From the NCBI RefSeq assembly GCF_019059575.1, contig NW_024881844.1, positions 310,001 through 374,000 on the forward strand: 64,000 nucleotides of DNA. Reading direction: 5' to 3'. Position numbers and translations under genes: made by a program. This DNA comes from Amphibalanus amphitrite (Eukaryota > Arthropoda > Thecostraca > Balanomorpha > Balanidae). Below, one piece after another: positions 1 through 10,977 of the stretch. Under the pieces are notes generated by a model. The model did no database searches and was not told the origin of the DNA. It was given only the letters and a program-made list of their open reading frames with translations. Every line of letters starts with the position of its first letter. Within the stretch, counting starts at the first letter, position 1.

Positions 1-3000
1 CTATTTGGCGTGCCGCTCATTCTGCCTACCAATATGGTCGGGATATTGATTGAAAACCTAGAAGCGAACAATTTTGGATAATCAAGGTCCCTCTCTAATA
101 CGTTGATTTGTGCTGTATGAGGCGCTTTTTATCGCAATAATCTTTCCAGAAGGAATGATGGCGGCCATTGCGCCGTATATCGATTGATCAGAAGGTTTCG
201 GTGCCGTACTGAGTGATTATGGGGTTAATTGTCTCGTTGGTCCGTTTCGGAACGATAACTTTATCTTCCAAAATTATAGATGTTGTGGAGTAAAGACGCA
301 AGATGATGCACTAGTCAAAATCAAAGAGCGTTCAACTTCAGACATCAAAATGAACGCGTTGGTTTTGAATCACATCGGCAACACAAAGCCACCGTCGTCT
401 GGGGTGTGCTCGGCAGCAGGCGGCCAGCGACGGGCGAGTCCAATGACTCCGGTGTTGTTATTGCGGATCGGCCCGGTTCGCCGCTGCTCCTTGGCGGCCC
501 TCCGCTCTGCGGGGCGCGGGTCGTCCCGCCCCGAGGCGTTTAGGATCGGCCGTGTGAATGCGGCTCTCGCCTTCGGTCGGGTGGGTGGCCTACCCGTGGC
601 GACCGGCTCGATCCCATGGCCGGCGGCGCGATCCTATCACGATGGGAATGCGTCCCTTCTCTGGGACGGTCGGGGAGGGCCCTGCCGCGGACCGCCACCC
701 CCTTGCGCGGGCGGCGCGGTGACCGAACCATAATTGCTCGGGTCGGCGGCGCTGGCCCGGCGCTGACAGGTGCGCGTGGTGTGGGAGCACAGGGGTCGGA
801 TCCAACCCGTCTGCTTGAGCAGGTGGATATCGGCAATCTGGCGGATCCGATTTGCCCTCGGTCCAATGATGGTGAAGCCTAAGCCGGGCACCCACACACC
901 GCTCAGGAATATGATATGATATGAAATACAACACGTGCTTCACAGTAAATTAACCCGTACTGCACAACAACATGCATTGTACAACACGCGAGAACTGACA
1001 ATGTGGCACATGCTATATTATACATCATATGAAATCACCCGTTACTGGTGTGGCAGCGCACGGCAGCGCCAAGACCATAACCGTCCAGGAAAGTCACTGG
1101 ATGGGCCCGTGCTGCTGAATTTGCTGGAGCGCAGTCCCGAACGGAGTCGGCTCAACAACTAGGGCTTTGCGTCACCTCGCGCCGCGTCAGCTTCGGTTGG
1201 AGGCTCGAATATGACGTGTGCGGTCGCGACGGATAGAATCCGCGCCACGTGGATTCAATTGTATTTGCCTCGAGTGTGCATTTTAAAGTACTCTTTCCAA
1301 TATCCTCGTTAAAATCCAACTATTTACATAGAGGCCCTCTCTCGAGAAGCGCAAATGCCAATAAACACATGTTTTGCTCGTCTATACAGAACAAATTAAA
1401 TTAATTCAACGAGATGATTTAGGTTCCATTTGGCGGCAAAGTGATGATTAGTGCCTGGCAACACTTAACAGAGGATTGAAAACCCTACAATATTAATTCC
1501 CTTGGATTATTTGTCAATTCAAAGCCGAAAATGGTCCAAGAGACACCGTCCTACTGGGTTGCTTTGAAATGGTTCAGAGGCACTGGGTTCTTCCGTTATT
1601 ACTAAATGAATTTAATCATAAACTGTAATTTTAATAATGAAAATACCAACTTATGCATCGGAATTCAAATGCGGGCACATTAAAATGAGCACTCAGCGCT
1701 CCATTCAAGAATTTCTGCTTAATAAGTGTTGCCATTAAACCTGGAATCAAAGCTGTTTAGAACTTGTTTCTGGCCCGTGACTGAATTTATTTGAGTTATC
1801 GCTACTACGTTTTAAGCAAGGAAATGACAACGCGAAAATGCATGGGTTAAACGAGGGAATTATCTACTTTGAACATAATATTGAAGATTTGACGAGACAT
1901 TTAACGTTTTGCATCAGAAGAAACTGCATTGAACCGTAAGATCTGTTCACTACCCTGAATATAAGACAGAAACATTGACGAAGCTCGACGGATTTTTCGT
2001 TTAAATGCGACTCATTCCGTAACGTACACCACTCGGCCCACTAACCTCCTGAAAAGGGGAATTTTGGGATGAGCCGTGCTCTTGGACCTGCAGACGTCTT
2101 GATTTTATAATTCATTGTTGCACTGCCTTTGCGTACCATATAAAGTTAGCTGATGAATGGGGATCACACGAATCCATTGAAACGGTTCCAGGGTCATCCG
2201 CTATGAGCAAAACCTTCGGACCACACTTATGACAGTTTCCCGGCAATTTGCAAGAGACAACTTGCATAGGAGATCTAAAGGGTTGCTGCCTGAATGCAAG
2301 GCACATTTCGGCGCGAGGTGGAGATAGTAATTGATTGGGCTTTGCTGCCGAGCTAAGCTTGCCCGCGTTAAGCTACGTACAGCCTCGGTACCGCCTTAAT
2401 GACAGCTCGTCAGCGCCACAAGGTGCACTGAGTGCACGGCTTTATGGGAGGGATCGTCATCCCCGCTTAAAACTCTGCCTGAAAATACCCAATCGTAACG
2501 TCCCCGATCCATTGCACCGATTTTGCCTATAAAATCTGTAAAGCCATGGACATTCCAGTTAATATCTTAAGAGCAATTAATATGCACAGCAAAGATGCAC
2601 TGCCCTTAAGACTATAGATATAATGCACTATGGTCTAAACGATTGTTCAAGCAATCGCAGGGAATGTCTAAAGCCTCTATGGTCTCATTATGAGGCGTGA
2701 ATGGCACACGACACAAGCAATTTGCTACATATTTAAATCAGGTGTATGAATGAAAGCAAATTGATTGACAAATGATGAAAAAGCAAATTGATGACAAATG
2801 ATATAAATAAAATTCAATTTTCCGCATCTTTTCGTGACCATACATGCCCTTGTTCGCACTAACTCGATCACACCAACCGTAACATACCTGTACATACACC
2901 AAACTATCCAATCACACGCCCACACATGTAACACTGAAATACCGGGGTATTTCGCGGCCCTCGGTACTCACCGGTGACGACCTCCTCGTTGCCATCACTA

Positions 3001-4517
3001 CCAGCGGTGACGGCTCGTCACCGGACTCTATGATTCCGCCGAATGGGCGAACCTGCACGCTCGCGTGCGACCGACGGCGACGCGAGCACTCTTCTCGCGT
3101 ACATGCGGACTCCATTCCGCCCGAGCGAACTCTTCCGCACCGCCGAACTCCGTCGATCTCATCCCCGATCTCCGACGGTCTCGCGTGAACCGACTGCCCT
3201 CATCTCTCATCTCTCATTATTGCGGTGGCAAATTGTCCCCCCAAGCCCCCCTTAATTGGACTGATTCACGCGTGTGAACGTGACGAAAAGTATGGAAACA
3301 AAGATTTACACAAGATATTAAGGCCAAAAGTAAGAACAGCACGACCGGTAACCACCTCCAAGGGAGCGGAAATAGCCGCCCACCTCGTTGCCCTTTGACC
3401 CCGCGCCTCTGCAATACCGGGTATTGTCCAGACCTCCCATCGACCTACACTACGACAAAGGAGGAGGGATGCGGCGGGTTCCCCCGGGGAGCCAGGCCCT
3501 CCGTTGTGCTGAACACCGGCAACGAAGGCCCGGAGGCGGCAATTACCACCCGGGCGCCGATGTACACCAATGTCGGGAGCGGAATTATTACCATCGAGTA
3601 TCACAGATTGCGGCGGGAGGTGCACTTCGGGCGTCCGGACCTCCGATGGGAAAGATTTCCCGGCCGATGCACCATTTTTATGTAGGGGTTTTACGCATCG
3701 GAACCTGCAACCTTTTATTGGTTCCCCCCATGTACAGACATTACGTTAATCAAAGTTACTCTACAATGCCCGCCTGCCACCCGGGTGTATTAAACTAAGC
3801 GGCCCGTATGATTGTTCGTTCACGTTCACCGTGTATCAGCCCGGCATCTGCCTTTACCCCATTGAAAGATTTGGCTCACATTCCCATTACATTGTATTTT
3901 GGTCTCGCGGGACGAAGTGTCATTCTCTCGGATCATTTTCCTCACGCACACTATACACATCACAATTACAATCGCTCACTCATATACGCCACGCGCCGCG
4001 CCGATTAATTATAATTTAGATGGGACGGCCCTGGATATAAACGGGAGTGCCCACCGCTATTTGCGGCGGGTCGGAAAGCCAAATAAAATCCAGGACATAT
4101 GTCGGGGACTTCCGCAGCGCCTGGGCGCTGCGGCGTTAATTTAGGGGGGGATGGAAAAGATCGCTTACCGAAAGATGTTGCCCCGACGACACCGCACTGG
4201 CAAATGCCATGAGAGGCGGGTCCGCGAGTCCCAGGTGCCGGCCAGCCGCTGCCTTTCACCCGGCGGGCACGCCTTTCCCGCCGGAGGCTATCATACGGCG
4301 GACTGGCCTCACACGCACTCTGGTACTCCGGCCCGCCGCTCCTCACCGACGTACGCGTCGCGCTAAATTTTGCCCTTACAACTAGGTACATAATTTTATC
4401 AGATATGGTTTGTGATCTCAGATCTCAGGTAAACTTAGCAGTTTTAGCAAGTTGCCTTATGGTATAAATAACGAGATGTGCGTGCTAATGCCATGGCCAT
4501 TTCGCTGCTGTCAACAG
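1..4517. other. Non-coding region upstream of the canopy exons, with three GC-rich patches
   Basis: No exon with convincing homology was found on either strand. GC-rich patches at about 400-900, 2940-3250 and 3390-3680 alternate with AT-rich sequence. Open frames in the patches are short, overlap on both strands and resemble no family I know. The missing 5' exons of the canopy gene (signal peptide and first cysteine pair) should lie here or further upstream. I looked for them by eye without success, so much of this stretch may be intron. Confidence 0.5.
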
Positions 4518-4721
4518 AAGCAGTACCGGAGATCAGAGGTTCACCTCGGTGAGCTCCTGGAGGGCGTGTGTGAGAAGATGGACGACTATGCCCAGGGCCA
4601 CTGGAAGGACACCGGCGCCAAGGACCTGCTGCCCATCATCGTCGACGGAGCAATGAACCCGAGGATGTCAGAGTTCGAACTGCTCCAGGACTCCAACCTC
4701 AACAGGGGAATCAAGGACTAT
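4518..4721 (+). CDS. CNPY2: Canopy internal exon (68 codons, phase 0 at both ends)
   Basis: The acceptor is the pyrimidine-rich stretch ending ctgctgtcaacag at 4517, and the donor is TAT|GTGCGT after 4721. The exon starts K-Q-Y-R-R-S-E. A conserved cysteine (VCEKM) and aromatic and acidic positions match the family block that follows the V-x-Y-A-R-S-E motif of CNPY2. A slightly later acceptor at 4523 would remove two residues. The choice of 4518 is mine. Confidence 0.85.
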
Positions 4722-5144
4722 GTGCGTTATTATGCTGTTTTCTTGCCCTCCCTATTTACATCACTTGTTTGACTTTGTTAATCCATTTTGTTGCTTGCTT
4801 TTTGTATTCTTAGTCACCTTTTCATAATTTATTCGTAATAGAGCTCCTAATCTTATCTCATCGAAGAACTCTTAATAGAGTTCTTCGTTCGCCACCCCTT
4901 CTTCATCCCATCATCGTGCGAAGACACGGCGAGCCACATTGCCCCCTTTGACCTAGCCGTCCACGACTCTGTGCTGGTGCCTCACGAGCCGTCCCTCCCC
5001 GTGCCGCAGTGTCAGACGATCGTGGAGGAGCAGGAGGACGAGCTCATGGCCTTCCTGGCCAAGGAGCACGAAAACGCCAGCCACCAATTCTGCTTCCACG
5101 AAACCAGCATCTGCTCCCATCACAGTCACAAGGAAGAGCTGTGA
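4518..5144 (+). CDS. CNPY2: Canopy-family (CNPY2/seele-like) saposin-like ER protein, 3' two coding exons
   Basis: This is the C-terminal part of a canopy protein. These are small saposin-like ER-lumen proteins that in other animals act as co-factors or chaperones for receptor and ligand maturation (FGF signalling, LDL-receptor-family turnover). Two exons join in frame, 4518-4721 and 5010-5144, giving 112 residues. The first carries the family block YRRSEVHLGELLEGVCEKM. The second begins at a cysteine, CQTIVEEQEDEL, as in CNPY2 where a cysteine precedes the acidic VEEYEDEL-type helix. Two more cysteines follow, and the end is HKEEL, a KDEL-like ER-retrieval signal in the position of HDEL in CNPY2. 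The N-terminal half, with the signal peptide and the first CxxC-type cysteines, was not found, so the gene is partial here. The short family (CNPY1/2, insect seele) fits better than CNPY3/4 because the tail ends directly after the last cysteine. The ortholog name is provisional. Confidence 0.85.
5010..5144 (+). CDS. CNPY2: Canopy last coding exon with HKEEL ER-retrieval tail
   Basis: The acceptor is ccctccccgtgccgcag, ending at 5009. The exon gives 44 residues and a TGA at 5142-5144. It begins with the conserved cysteine, runs through an acidic helix (IVEEQEDELMAFL), has the spaced cysteines of QFCFHETSIC, and finishes in HSHKEEL. Joining Y (previous exon) to C here restores the family pattern around the 'K-x-A-C-E' motif. 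Confidence 0.87.
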   Translation, partial: CQTIVEEQEDELMAFLAKEHENASHQFCFHETSICSHHSHKEEL

Positions 5145-6179
5145 TGAGGGCTGAAACTCGACCTCTGCGGTTTTGTAGTTGGGCTGCGGGGCTACAGGCT
5201 GTCGGCACTCCCGGTGTCTTTTGGCATGTACCGGGTTTGTGCTATTGGGGACTCATTGCCGTCCAGTTCTTTGGGTATTATGGTGTTGGGATGGGTGGCT
5301 GGGGTGCCCGGGAGGTCACGAATGTTCAGTGTGCTACGTCTTCCACATCGAATTGTTTTGTTATAATTTTACCGTACGGAATATTATTCAACGTGCAGGC
5401 GTGTCTTCGGATGTGACATATATCTTATGATATTTGGGGTGTCGGGACTTGCGCTGACGTTTTCTGAAACCTTTTGATGAACGATGCACATTGCACAGTG
5501 CACATGATCTCTTTTTGAAACTTGTTTTGTTTTAGGTAGTTTTTGTTTGATTTGCACTGTTTGGATTGGACCACTTTTTTATTTTATAAACTTGCTTCTG
5601 AGTCACTACGTTCTATGAAAATGCGTAACATGAATAAGAGGTAGGGGCATAGTCGGAAATTTGCCTCTTTTATGACTCATGCGTGATGTGTATTTTATTT
5701 GATTATTTGAATGTTGTTCTTGCTGCAATTTGGATCATTTGTGCATATTTTTATGCGTGATTTGTCTTCCACCATCCCCATGATTCTTCGACAATGGCAG
5801 AGTGCACTGCCTACCGTCTTCCACAGCTTATTCTATCGATAGAACCAGTGGTGGTACTGTCTCGCTGCTATTGATTTATGTATCTACACAAGTGTTCCAC
5901 TGCTCCAAATACGTCCCACGTGACAAAGTTTCAGCGCTGTCGGGAAACATCTGTGCTCGAGACCCCCACGCTAGGGACCACAGTGACATGCACTTCATGT
6001 AAGGGGCTGTGGTGACGCACGTGCCTTTGTCGTTGATCGCTTGATGTCGGAACGTTTGTTGTGTTGGGGAGAGGTACCTATAACATGGCTCGCACAATAC
6101 AGAGCGGCGAGTGCCGTCACATTGAGAGCACCACTTGGTTTGGAAATGCCCTGATCTGTGGAAATTCTTCCCAAGGACC
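5145..6179. other. Canopy 3'UTR and downstream non-coding sequence
   Basis: AT-rich sequence follows the stop codon. The 3' UTR must start here, but no clean canonical AATAAA signal was picked out. No further exon is evident. Confidence 0.45.
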
Positions 6180-6329
6180 AGGGCTGCGGAGTCGATGGAT
6201 TTTCGGCGACTCCGACTCCGACTCCGACTCCGGTTTCCAAAAACCAGCTCCGACTCTGACTCCGACTCCGGGCAGAATAGTCGACTCCGACCGACTCCAA
6301 CTCCCGACTCCGACTCCGCAGACCTAGCA
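6180..6329. repeat. GACTCC-repeat miniature element, copy 1
   Basis: The element starts AGGGCTGCGGAGTCG, continues as diverged tandem GACTCC/GACTCT hexamers, and ends with GACTCCGCAGACCT. Its ends are inverted copies of each other (AGGGCTGCGGAGTC). The same architecture recurs at 24060-24194. Confidence 0.7.
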
Positions 6330-6349
6330 GGCATAGGTGTAGCAACGTA

Positions 6350-6450
6350 TCTCTTTGGTGAAGGATACCTTTCACCAAAGTTTTAGATTGGTGAAGGATC
6401 CTTCACCAATCTTGAGCAATGCAGGTGAGGGTCTTCACCAATGCTAGAAC
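6350..6450. repeat. Short inverted repeats built on TTGGTGAAGGAT / ATCCTTCACCAA
   Basis: Alternating TTTGGTGAAGGATAC, CTTTCACCAAAG, TTGGTGAAGGATCC and CCTTCACCAA words form overlapping hairpins. The same words occur near 24020-24035, also next to a GACTCC element, which suggests both belong to one larger composite repeat. Confidence 0.55.
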
Positions 6451-6597
6451 GACTGGGTTCGACGGTCGATCTAATGTTAAAAAAGAAAAGCAATGCCGAA
6501 TGCCGAACAAAAAGGCTAAAACGGCAACAGGTACCCAATTACTCCATCCTTTCAGTTATGAAGTGTTATGCCCACCTTCACAATTCACACCATTTAA

Positions 6598-7794
6598 CCC
6601 GCGACCGCCTGGGGGGGGGGGGTCGGATCCGACCCCCCCCCCCCCCTCCGTTTTTCTTGAATAACTCATGAACCACTTTCGCTATCTACTTGAAACTTGG
6701 CATACCTTCTCCCCCATCAATTTGACGTCTTCTGTGCATTTTCAAGAAAAAAAAAATCAAATTTTTTTGAAATATATCGATTTTAGTGATGTAACTACAT
6801 GGTATTTTTAGTCAAAAAGTGGTAAATGTTTAAAAAATCGCTAAAAATCAGGGTTTGAAGCAAATTGCAAATTACGGACATGAAAAGACGCAGCTCAACG
6901 AGTTCTTTAAAATGGCTATCTCGGATTTTCCATAACATGCGTTTTTTACCCCTAAAAATTCAAAAAACTATATTTTTTGGAAAACAGCTAATAAAATCCA
7001 AAATTTTGGGAATTTCCAAAAAACGGAATATATGTTGTAGAGCTCTATTAGAACATTAGATGCCCCAAATTTCAACTTTCTATCTTGATTTTTGACCCCC
7101 AAATTGTAAAAAATAGCTCCAACATGCATAGGGCATGGTGACGTCATAAGAATTTTCGTGAATTAGAGGCACTTCTGAACATCGCATGTGAAAACAAATG
7201 GCATCACTAGATTCCTGGGACAAAGCTCGTCTAGAAAAGTGCATTTTTATGTCAAAAATAAACAGTTGAAAAATTGACTTTTTTCTTAGCCCTGGTTTAG
7301 TTATGTATGGTATAAACGAATTTTATGCTTTCAATGCACACTTATCACCAGCACAGTGACTTGGGGTCACATATAACCATTACCATCGGATTCGGCGTGA
7401 AAAATAAGCCATAAAACATGTGTCGCACGCCCATGTAGCAGAAATTGAAAACCGTGACCTTTCGTGACCTGACCTGACCTTGACCCGTACTTAGTATGAC
7501 CCCTATACGCACATGGTACCTTCACTAGGCCTTTGAGGTCATTTTTTGGTGAGTTTCGAGCAGCAGCTATCGATTCCGCTGTCCGTAAGCCTAATCATGC
7601 AAAACCCCTGAATTTGACCTTTGACCTAACCTTGACCCGAAAGTTGACCTCAATCTTAAAATCTTAAGAGTGCTTTGGGAAGGTCTCGTAGAGACCTTTC
7701 GAACGCCGCCTCGCGGGGCTCGATACGACCATTGGTTCTCGAGATAACAGGGGGGTCGGATCCGACCCCCCCCCCCCCCCCAGGCTGTCGTGGG
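6598..7794. mobile_element. TTAA-type MITE (piggyBac-like), about 1.2 kb, with terminal G/C hairpins
   Basis: The left end is TTAA (6594-6597) then CCCGCGACCGCCTGGGG. The right end, reverse-complemented, reads CCCACGACAGCCTGGGG. Just inside each terminus is a G-run, the palindrome TCGGATCCGA and a C-run (about 6609-6647 and 7750-7781). The interior is AT-rich with TGACCT words (7455-7640) and no coding capacity. The right-hand TTAA is not preserved (TACG follows), so the superfamily call rests on the left TTAA and similarity to the other elements listed. Confidence 0.65.
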
Positions 7795-8259
7795 TACGGA
7801 AATAGCTCAGGCGGTGCCGGGCGTTTTCCACAGCCTGCCGCTTCGTTTCCACCCTTCCGCACTGTCCGCCGCCTCTGAGCGCGCGCCTTGGACTGCCCGA
7901 CCTGTTTTGCGGCCTGTGTAGTGTGTACTGTGCGTGTCTTATCTCGCCTCGGCCGAAGCCCGGTCCCCTCCCCCTGGACCCGGGTCGTCAACCGCGCCAC
8001 GACTCGGGTCTCCTCCCACCCCTCTGCCCCTCCCTCCCTCCTCGTGCTGGCCATCCTCCGCTCCCTCTATTCGAGCCCCAAATCAAGCTAATAGGTGGGC
8101 CCTATTACTGATTAGGGTGTCCCATACCGTACGCTCCCCAGATCTGTTGTCCAGTATTGGCTGTTAATGGCCGTCTGCACCCAAATCGCGTTATCGTTCA
8201 TATCATGATCGATAACAAGACGCCAAACTCGCCAACCAGTATAACGCCTTTTGGGGCGA
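7795..8259. other. Non-coding spacer between repeats
   Basis: A C-rich stretch (about 7820-8060) is followed by mixed sequence. Overlapping open frames on both strands show no recognisable domain. Confidence 0.4.
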
Positions 8260-8264
8260 CTAAC

Positions 8265-8660
8265 GGAGCGAGCGAGAGGGTGAGCTTTGCACGTGCGAAA
8301 TTTCGACGGGGTACCTCCAGCTGACTTGTGCACGGCACCCTACTAACCGGTCTCTAGCGATGTGCCAAATTTGAGCACAATCGGCCCAGTCGTTCTCGAG
8401 ATCTGGAAGCGGCACCCTGCACGTGCGCACGTGCAAAATGGGTCCCGACTGACTTTTGCACGGCACCCTACTAACCGGTCCCTAACTGTGTACCAAATTT
8501 GAGCGCCATCGGTCCAGCCATTCTCGAGATCTGGAATCGACCCCTGCACGTGCGCACGTGCAGCAGCACCCCAACTCTGGCACATGGATATGCATTTCCT
8601 AGTGGGTGCCTACTCCTAGCTACATGCCAACTTTCAGCGCAATCGGCCAAGTAGTTACCG
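8265..8660. repeat. Tandem repeat, about 127-bp unit, carrying CACGTG palindromes
   Basis: Two full units and flanking partial ones share the order GGCACCCTACTAACCGGT, CCAAATTTGAGC, CTCGAGATCTGGAA, then the perfect palindrome TGCACGTGCGCACGTGCA (8418-8435 and 8545-8562, exactly 127 bp apart). A third copy of the palindrome with a related flank is at 22098-22115. Similar translated strings in several frames reflect the DNA repeat, not a protein. Confidence 0.75.
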
Positions 8661-9614
8661 AGATATTGCAACAATTACAAAAGTGACACCTCTTCGTTTT
8701 GCACGTGGCACGTGCATAAGCATGGTGTGTCGTTTCGGGAACTAGCGACCCGCGGCCGGGCGCCGCGGAGACGTGCCCGCCATAGGGTTTTGGGGCTATT
8801 TTTTCACGTTTCGGTCTGAATTGTGAAAAGTACTGGTCGTAGCAAATATGTTCCCTGGTTTCTGAATTTTCAGCCCACGTGGAATGCGATAGGACAAAAG
8901 TCATTTTCGTACAGACAAAACTGTGCCCGCGTTTTTTGGTCAAAGTAAAAATGTTCAGCAGCTTTTAACACGTGGGCCGCCGCAAAACAGGGTACACCGG
9001 AGGACTTACGATTCAATATCTCCTAAGCCATCAGAGATAGCAAATATGTTCCCTGGATCTATGTAGATAATACTTTAGGGAACACTTCAGGCCAAAAATT
9101 GTTTCTCGACAACTTACACCCAGTCCGCGTTTTTGGCTTAAATGCAATGCAACACGGCAGCCGACCTTGAGGGCTCAGTTAGCGAGTTCATTTTTTAGCG
9201 AGCACTTCGAGCATTTCAGCGTTCGATGAAATGACATATTTTTTCAACGCAGTCGTTTCTTCATCTGCATCTAAACGCGACCTATATGATAATGTGACTG
9301 TATCGTCACACTAGAAGGTGTAATTCATGGTAATTTATAGGGCTAATTCTCGGCGCACAGCAGCAGACGGACACCGACTGACCCACCATCTAAAGGCAGT
9401 TTGGCGAAGCAGTATCGCGAATCACAGCCGCGAGATGTCCCTAGCGTAGAACACCGTCTGTTTGCCCAGTTTAAATACGTGATGTTTGCCCTCTGTCAAC
9501 CCCTCAGTCATGGGGCTGGGGTCGCGGATGAATGGGCGACCGCCCGCCGCGCGGGGAGGGGGTTGCTCCCCTGACCCGGACCGCCACGGCATGGGGACGG
9601 TCCCGCACTTGCGT
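8661..9614. other. Degenerate repeat sequence without genes
   Basis: The sequence near 8715-8760 (TGTGTCGTTTCGGGAACTAG) recurs inverted at 23370-23392, so this is probably an older member of the repeat seen at 21.5-23.6 kb. No coding signal is seen. Confidence 0.4.
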
Positions 9615-9622
9615 GCCTCACG

Positions 9623-10102
9623 CAGGGGCGGATCCAGAAAATCTCCAAGGGAGGGGCCATTAGAAACCAGGAGGCCCCCCCCCCCCATAATCCCACCTGT
9701 TGGAGGCCCCATCTTCCCACTTGTTGGCCCCCCCCAAAAAAACTGCGTCTATTGAGCTTATCTAGCTGTTCAGGCAACATCTCAACATCTGTGCAGGCTT
9801 GGAGGCCCTCTGTGCAGGTTAGGAGGCCCTGTAAAAGTGGTCATCTCTGTGAGTATAAGAGACCTCCAAGTTATGAAAAGCCTTACCAATCTTCTAACAA
9901 AGAAGTCTTCTCAGCTAGTCTTCTAAGAAATAACTAAGTGGGTAGGTTAAAAAAAACTCATCGGATTTCGGCCACTTTATTTTCAGGAGGCCCCCTTTTC
10001 AGCTTTTTAACTTTTTAACTTTTTATTTTATTTTTGAAAAAAATCGGCCAAGGGGGGGGGGGCCATGGCCCCCATGGCCCCCCCCCCTTGTATCCGCGCC
10101 TG
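9623..10102. mobile_element. Non-autonomous hAT-type element with perfect 8-bp target duplication
   Basis: Ends are CAGGGGCGGATCCAG on the left and TATCCGCGCCTG on the right, inverted copies in the style of many hAT elements. They are flanked by identical 8-bp duplications GCCTCACG at 9615-9622 and 10103-10110. The 480-bp body has no transposase. A subterminal run of G, CCATGGCCCCCATGG and a run of C (10052-10088) can fold on itself. Confidence 0.85.
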
Positions 10103-10110
10103 GCCTCACG

Positions 10111-10439
10111 TCGCCGCCTCACACCGGTCTGAATTACGCTGGTTTTGAGGAACCGCCCATTGTGGTGGTGGGTGATCCAACGCAGACCATGCCAGAACCC
10201 CACTGAGGGGGTGTCACCCGTGTCAGCTGGCTCAGACCCACGATATCCCCATACCGAAAGCGACGTTCCAAAGAGCAATATGTCTTTAGTGGGTATTATT
10301 GATGTTTAATTCGAGAATGTATGCATGCATGTAAGCACATACCTACATGATGTGTTAAAGTACCTACTCCAACTGTACAACTTTGGCCTCTCAGCTCGAG
10401 GAATAAACTTTTTTACTTTAAAGACAGATTTTTAGTGAC
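10111..10439. other. Non-coding spacer
   Basis: No exon, repeat family or RNA gene was recognised here. Confidence 0.4.
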
Positions 10440-10443
10440 TTAA

Positions 10444-10973
10444 CACTCGCACTTACATAGGTAGGTATAGCGGGGTCGAACGGACCCCCTCCCGGTTTTA
10501 CGCGAATAATTCGCGCAAAAAGCGGCCAACCGCGACGAAACTTTCAGTAACCTCGATTTAATCAATTTTACACATGCTCTTAAAATTTAATGACCCTGAC
10601 CCCAATGACCTTTGACCTGTGGTCTGATTCTCGAGACCATGTTCGACCGGAATTGCGAATTGGCGTATGTCGGCTGAGGCTCACTTTATCCGCGCAATTT
10701 CCAATCTTTTTTTTGGTGTGGGTTTCAAGGTCCCGTGAAGGTCAGGTCAAAGTCTTTGACCTTTGATGACCTTGCTTCATTATTTCGAGTTTTACATGTT
10801 TCTAGGGTAGTTTCTGGGGCTGATTTCGAATTCCCATTTGGAGATTTATGAAATAGTTTTGGTGCCCTCGTATGCTACGAAGCTGTCAATAGTGGTCAAC
10901 ACCTGCTATGGATGGCCGGCAGGTCACCTAATGGTTGACCTGACCTGACCTGACCCGACCTGGCCTAAATACA
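10444..10973 (+). mobile_element. Left part of a TTAA-type element, same family as 33818-34704
   Basis: TTAA at 10440-10443 is followed by a degenerate terminus (CACTCGC). The body then matches the 33.8-kb element in order: GGGGTCGAACGGACCCCC, GCGAATAATTCGCGC, GCGACGAAACTTTCAGTA, then TGACCT arrays up to CCTGGCCTAAATACATTAA. The expected right half does not follow. A chain of other TTAA elements starts at its last TTAA. Confidence 0.65.
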
Positions 10974-10977
10974 TTAA

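Noticed and set aside
350..900. GC-rich patch resembling ribosomal or retroelement sequence
   Set aside because: No rRNA core motif or reverse-transcriptase motif could be identified, so it was left unassigned.
8260..8674. Repeated peptide strings such as PDLENGW in several minus-strand frames
   Set aside because: They arise from the 127-bp DNA tandem repeat, shift frame between units, and are interrupted by stops.
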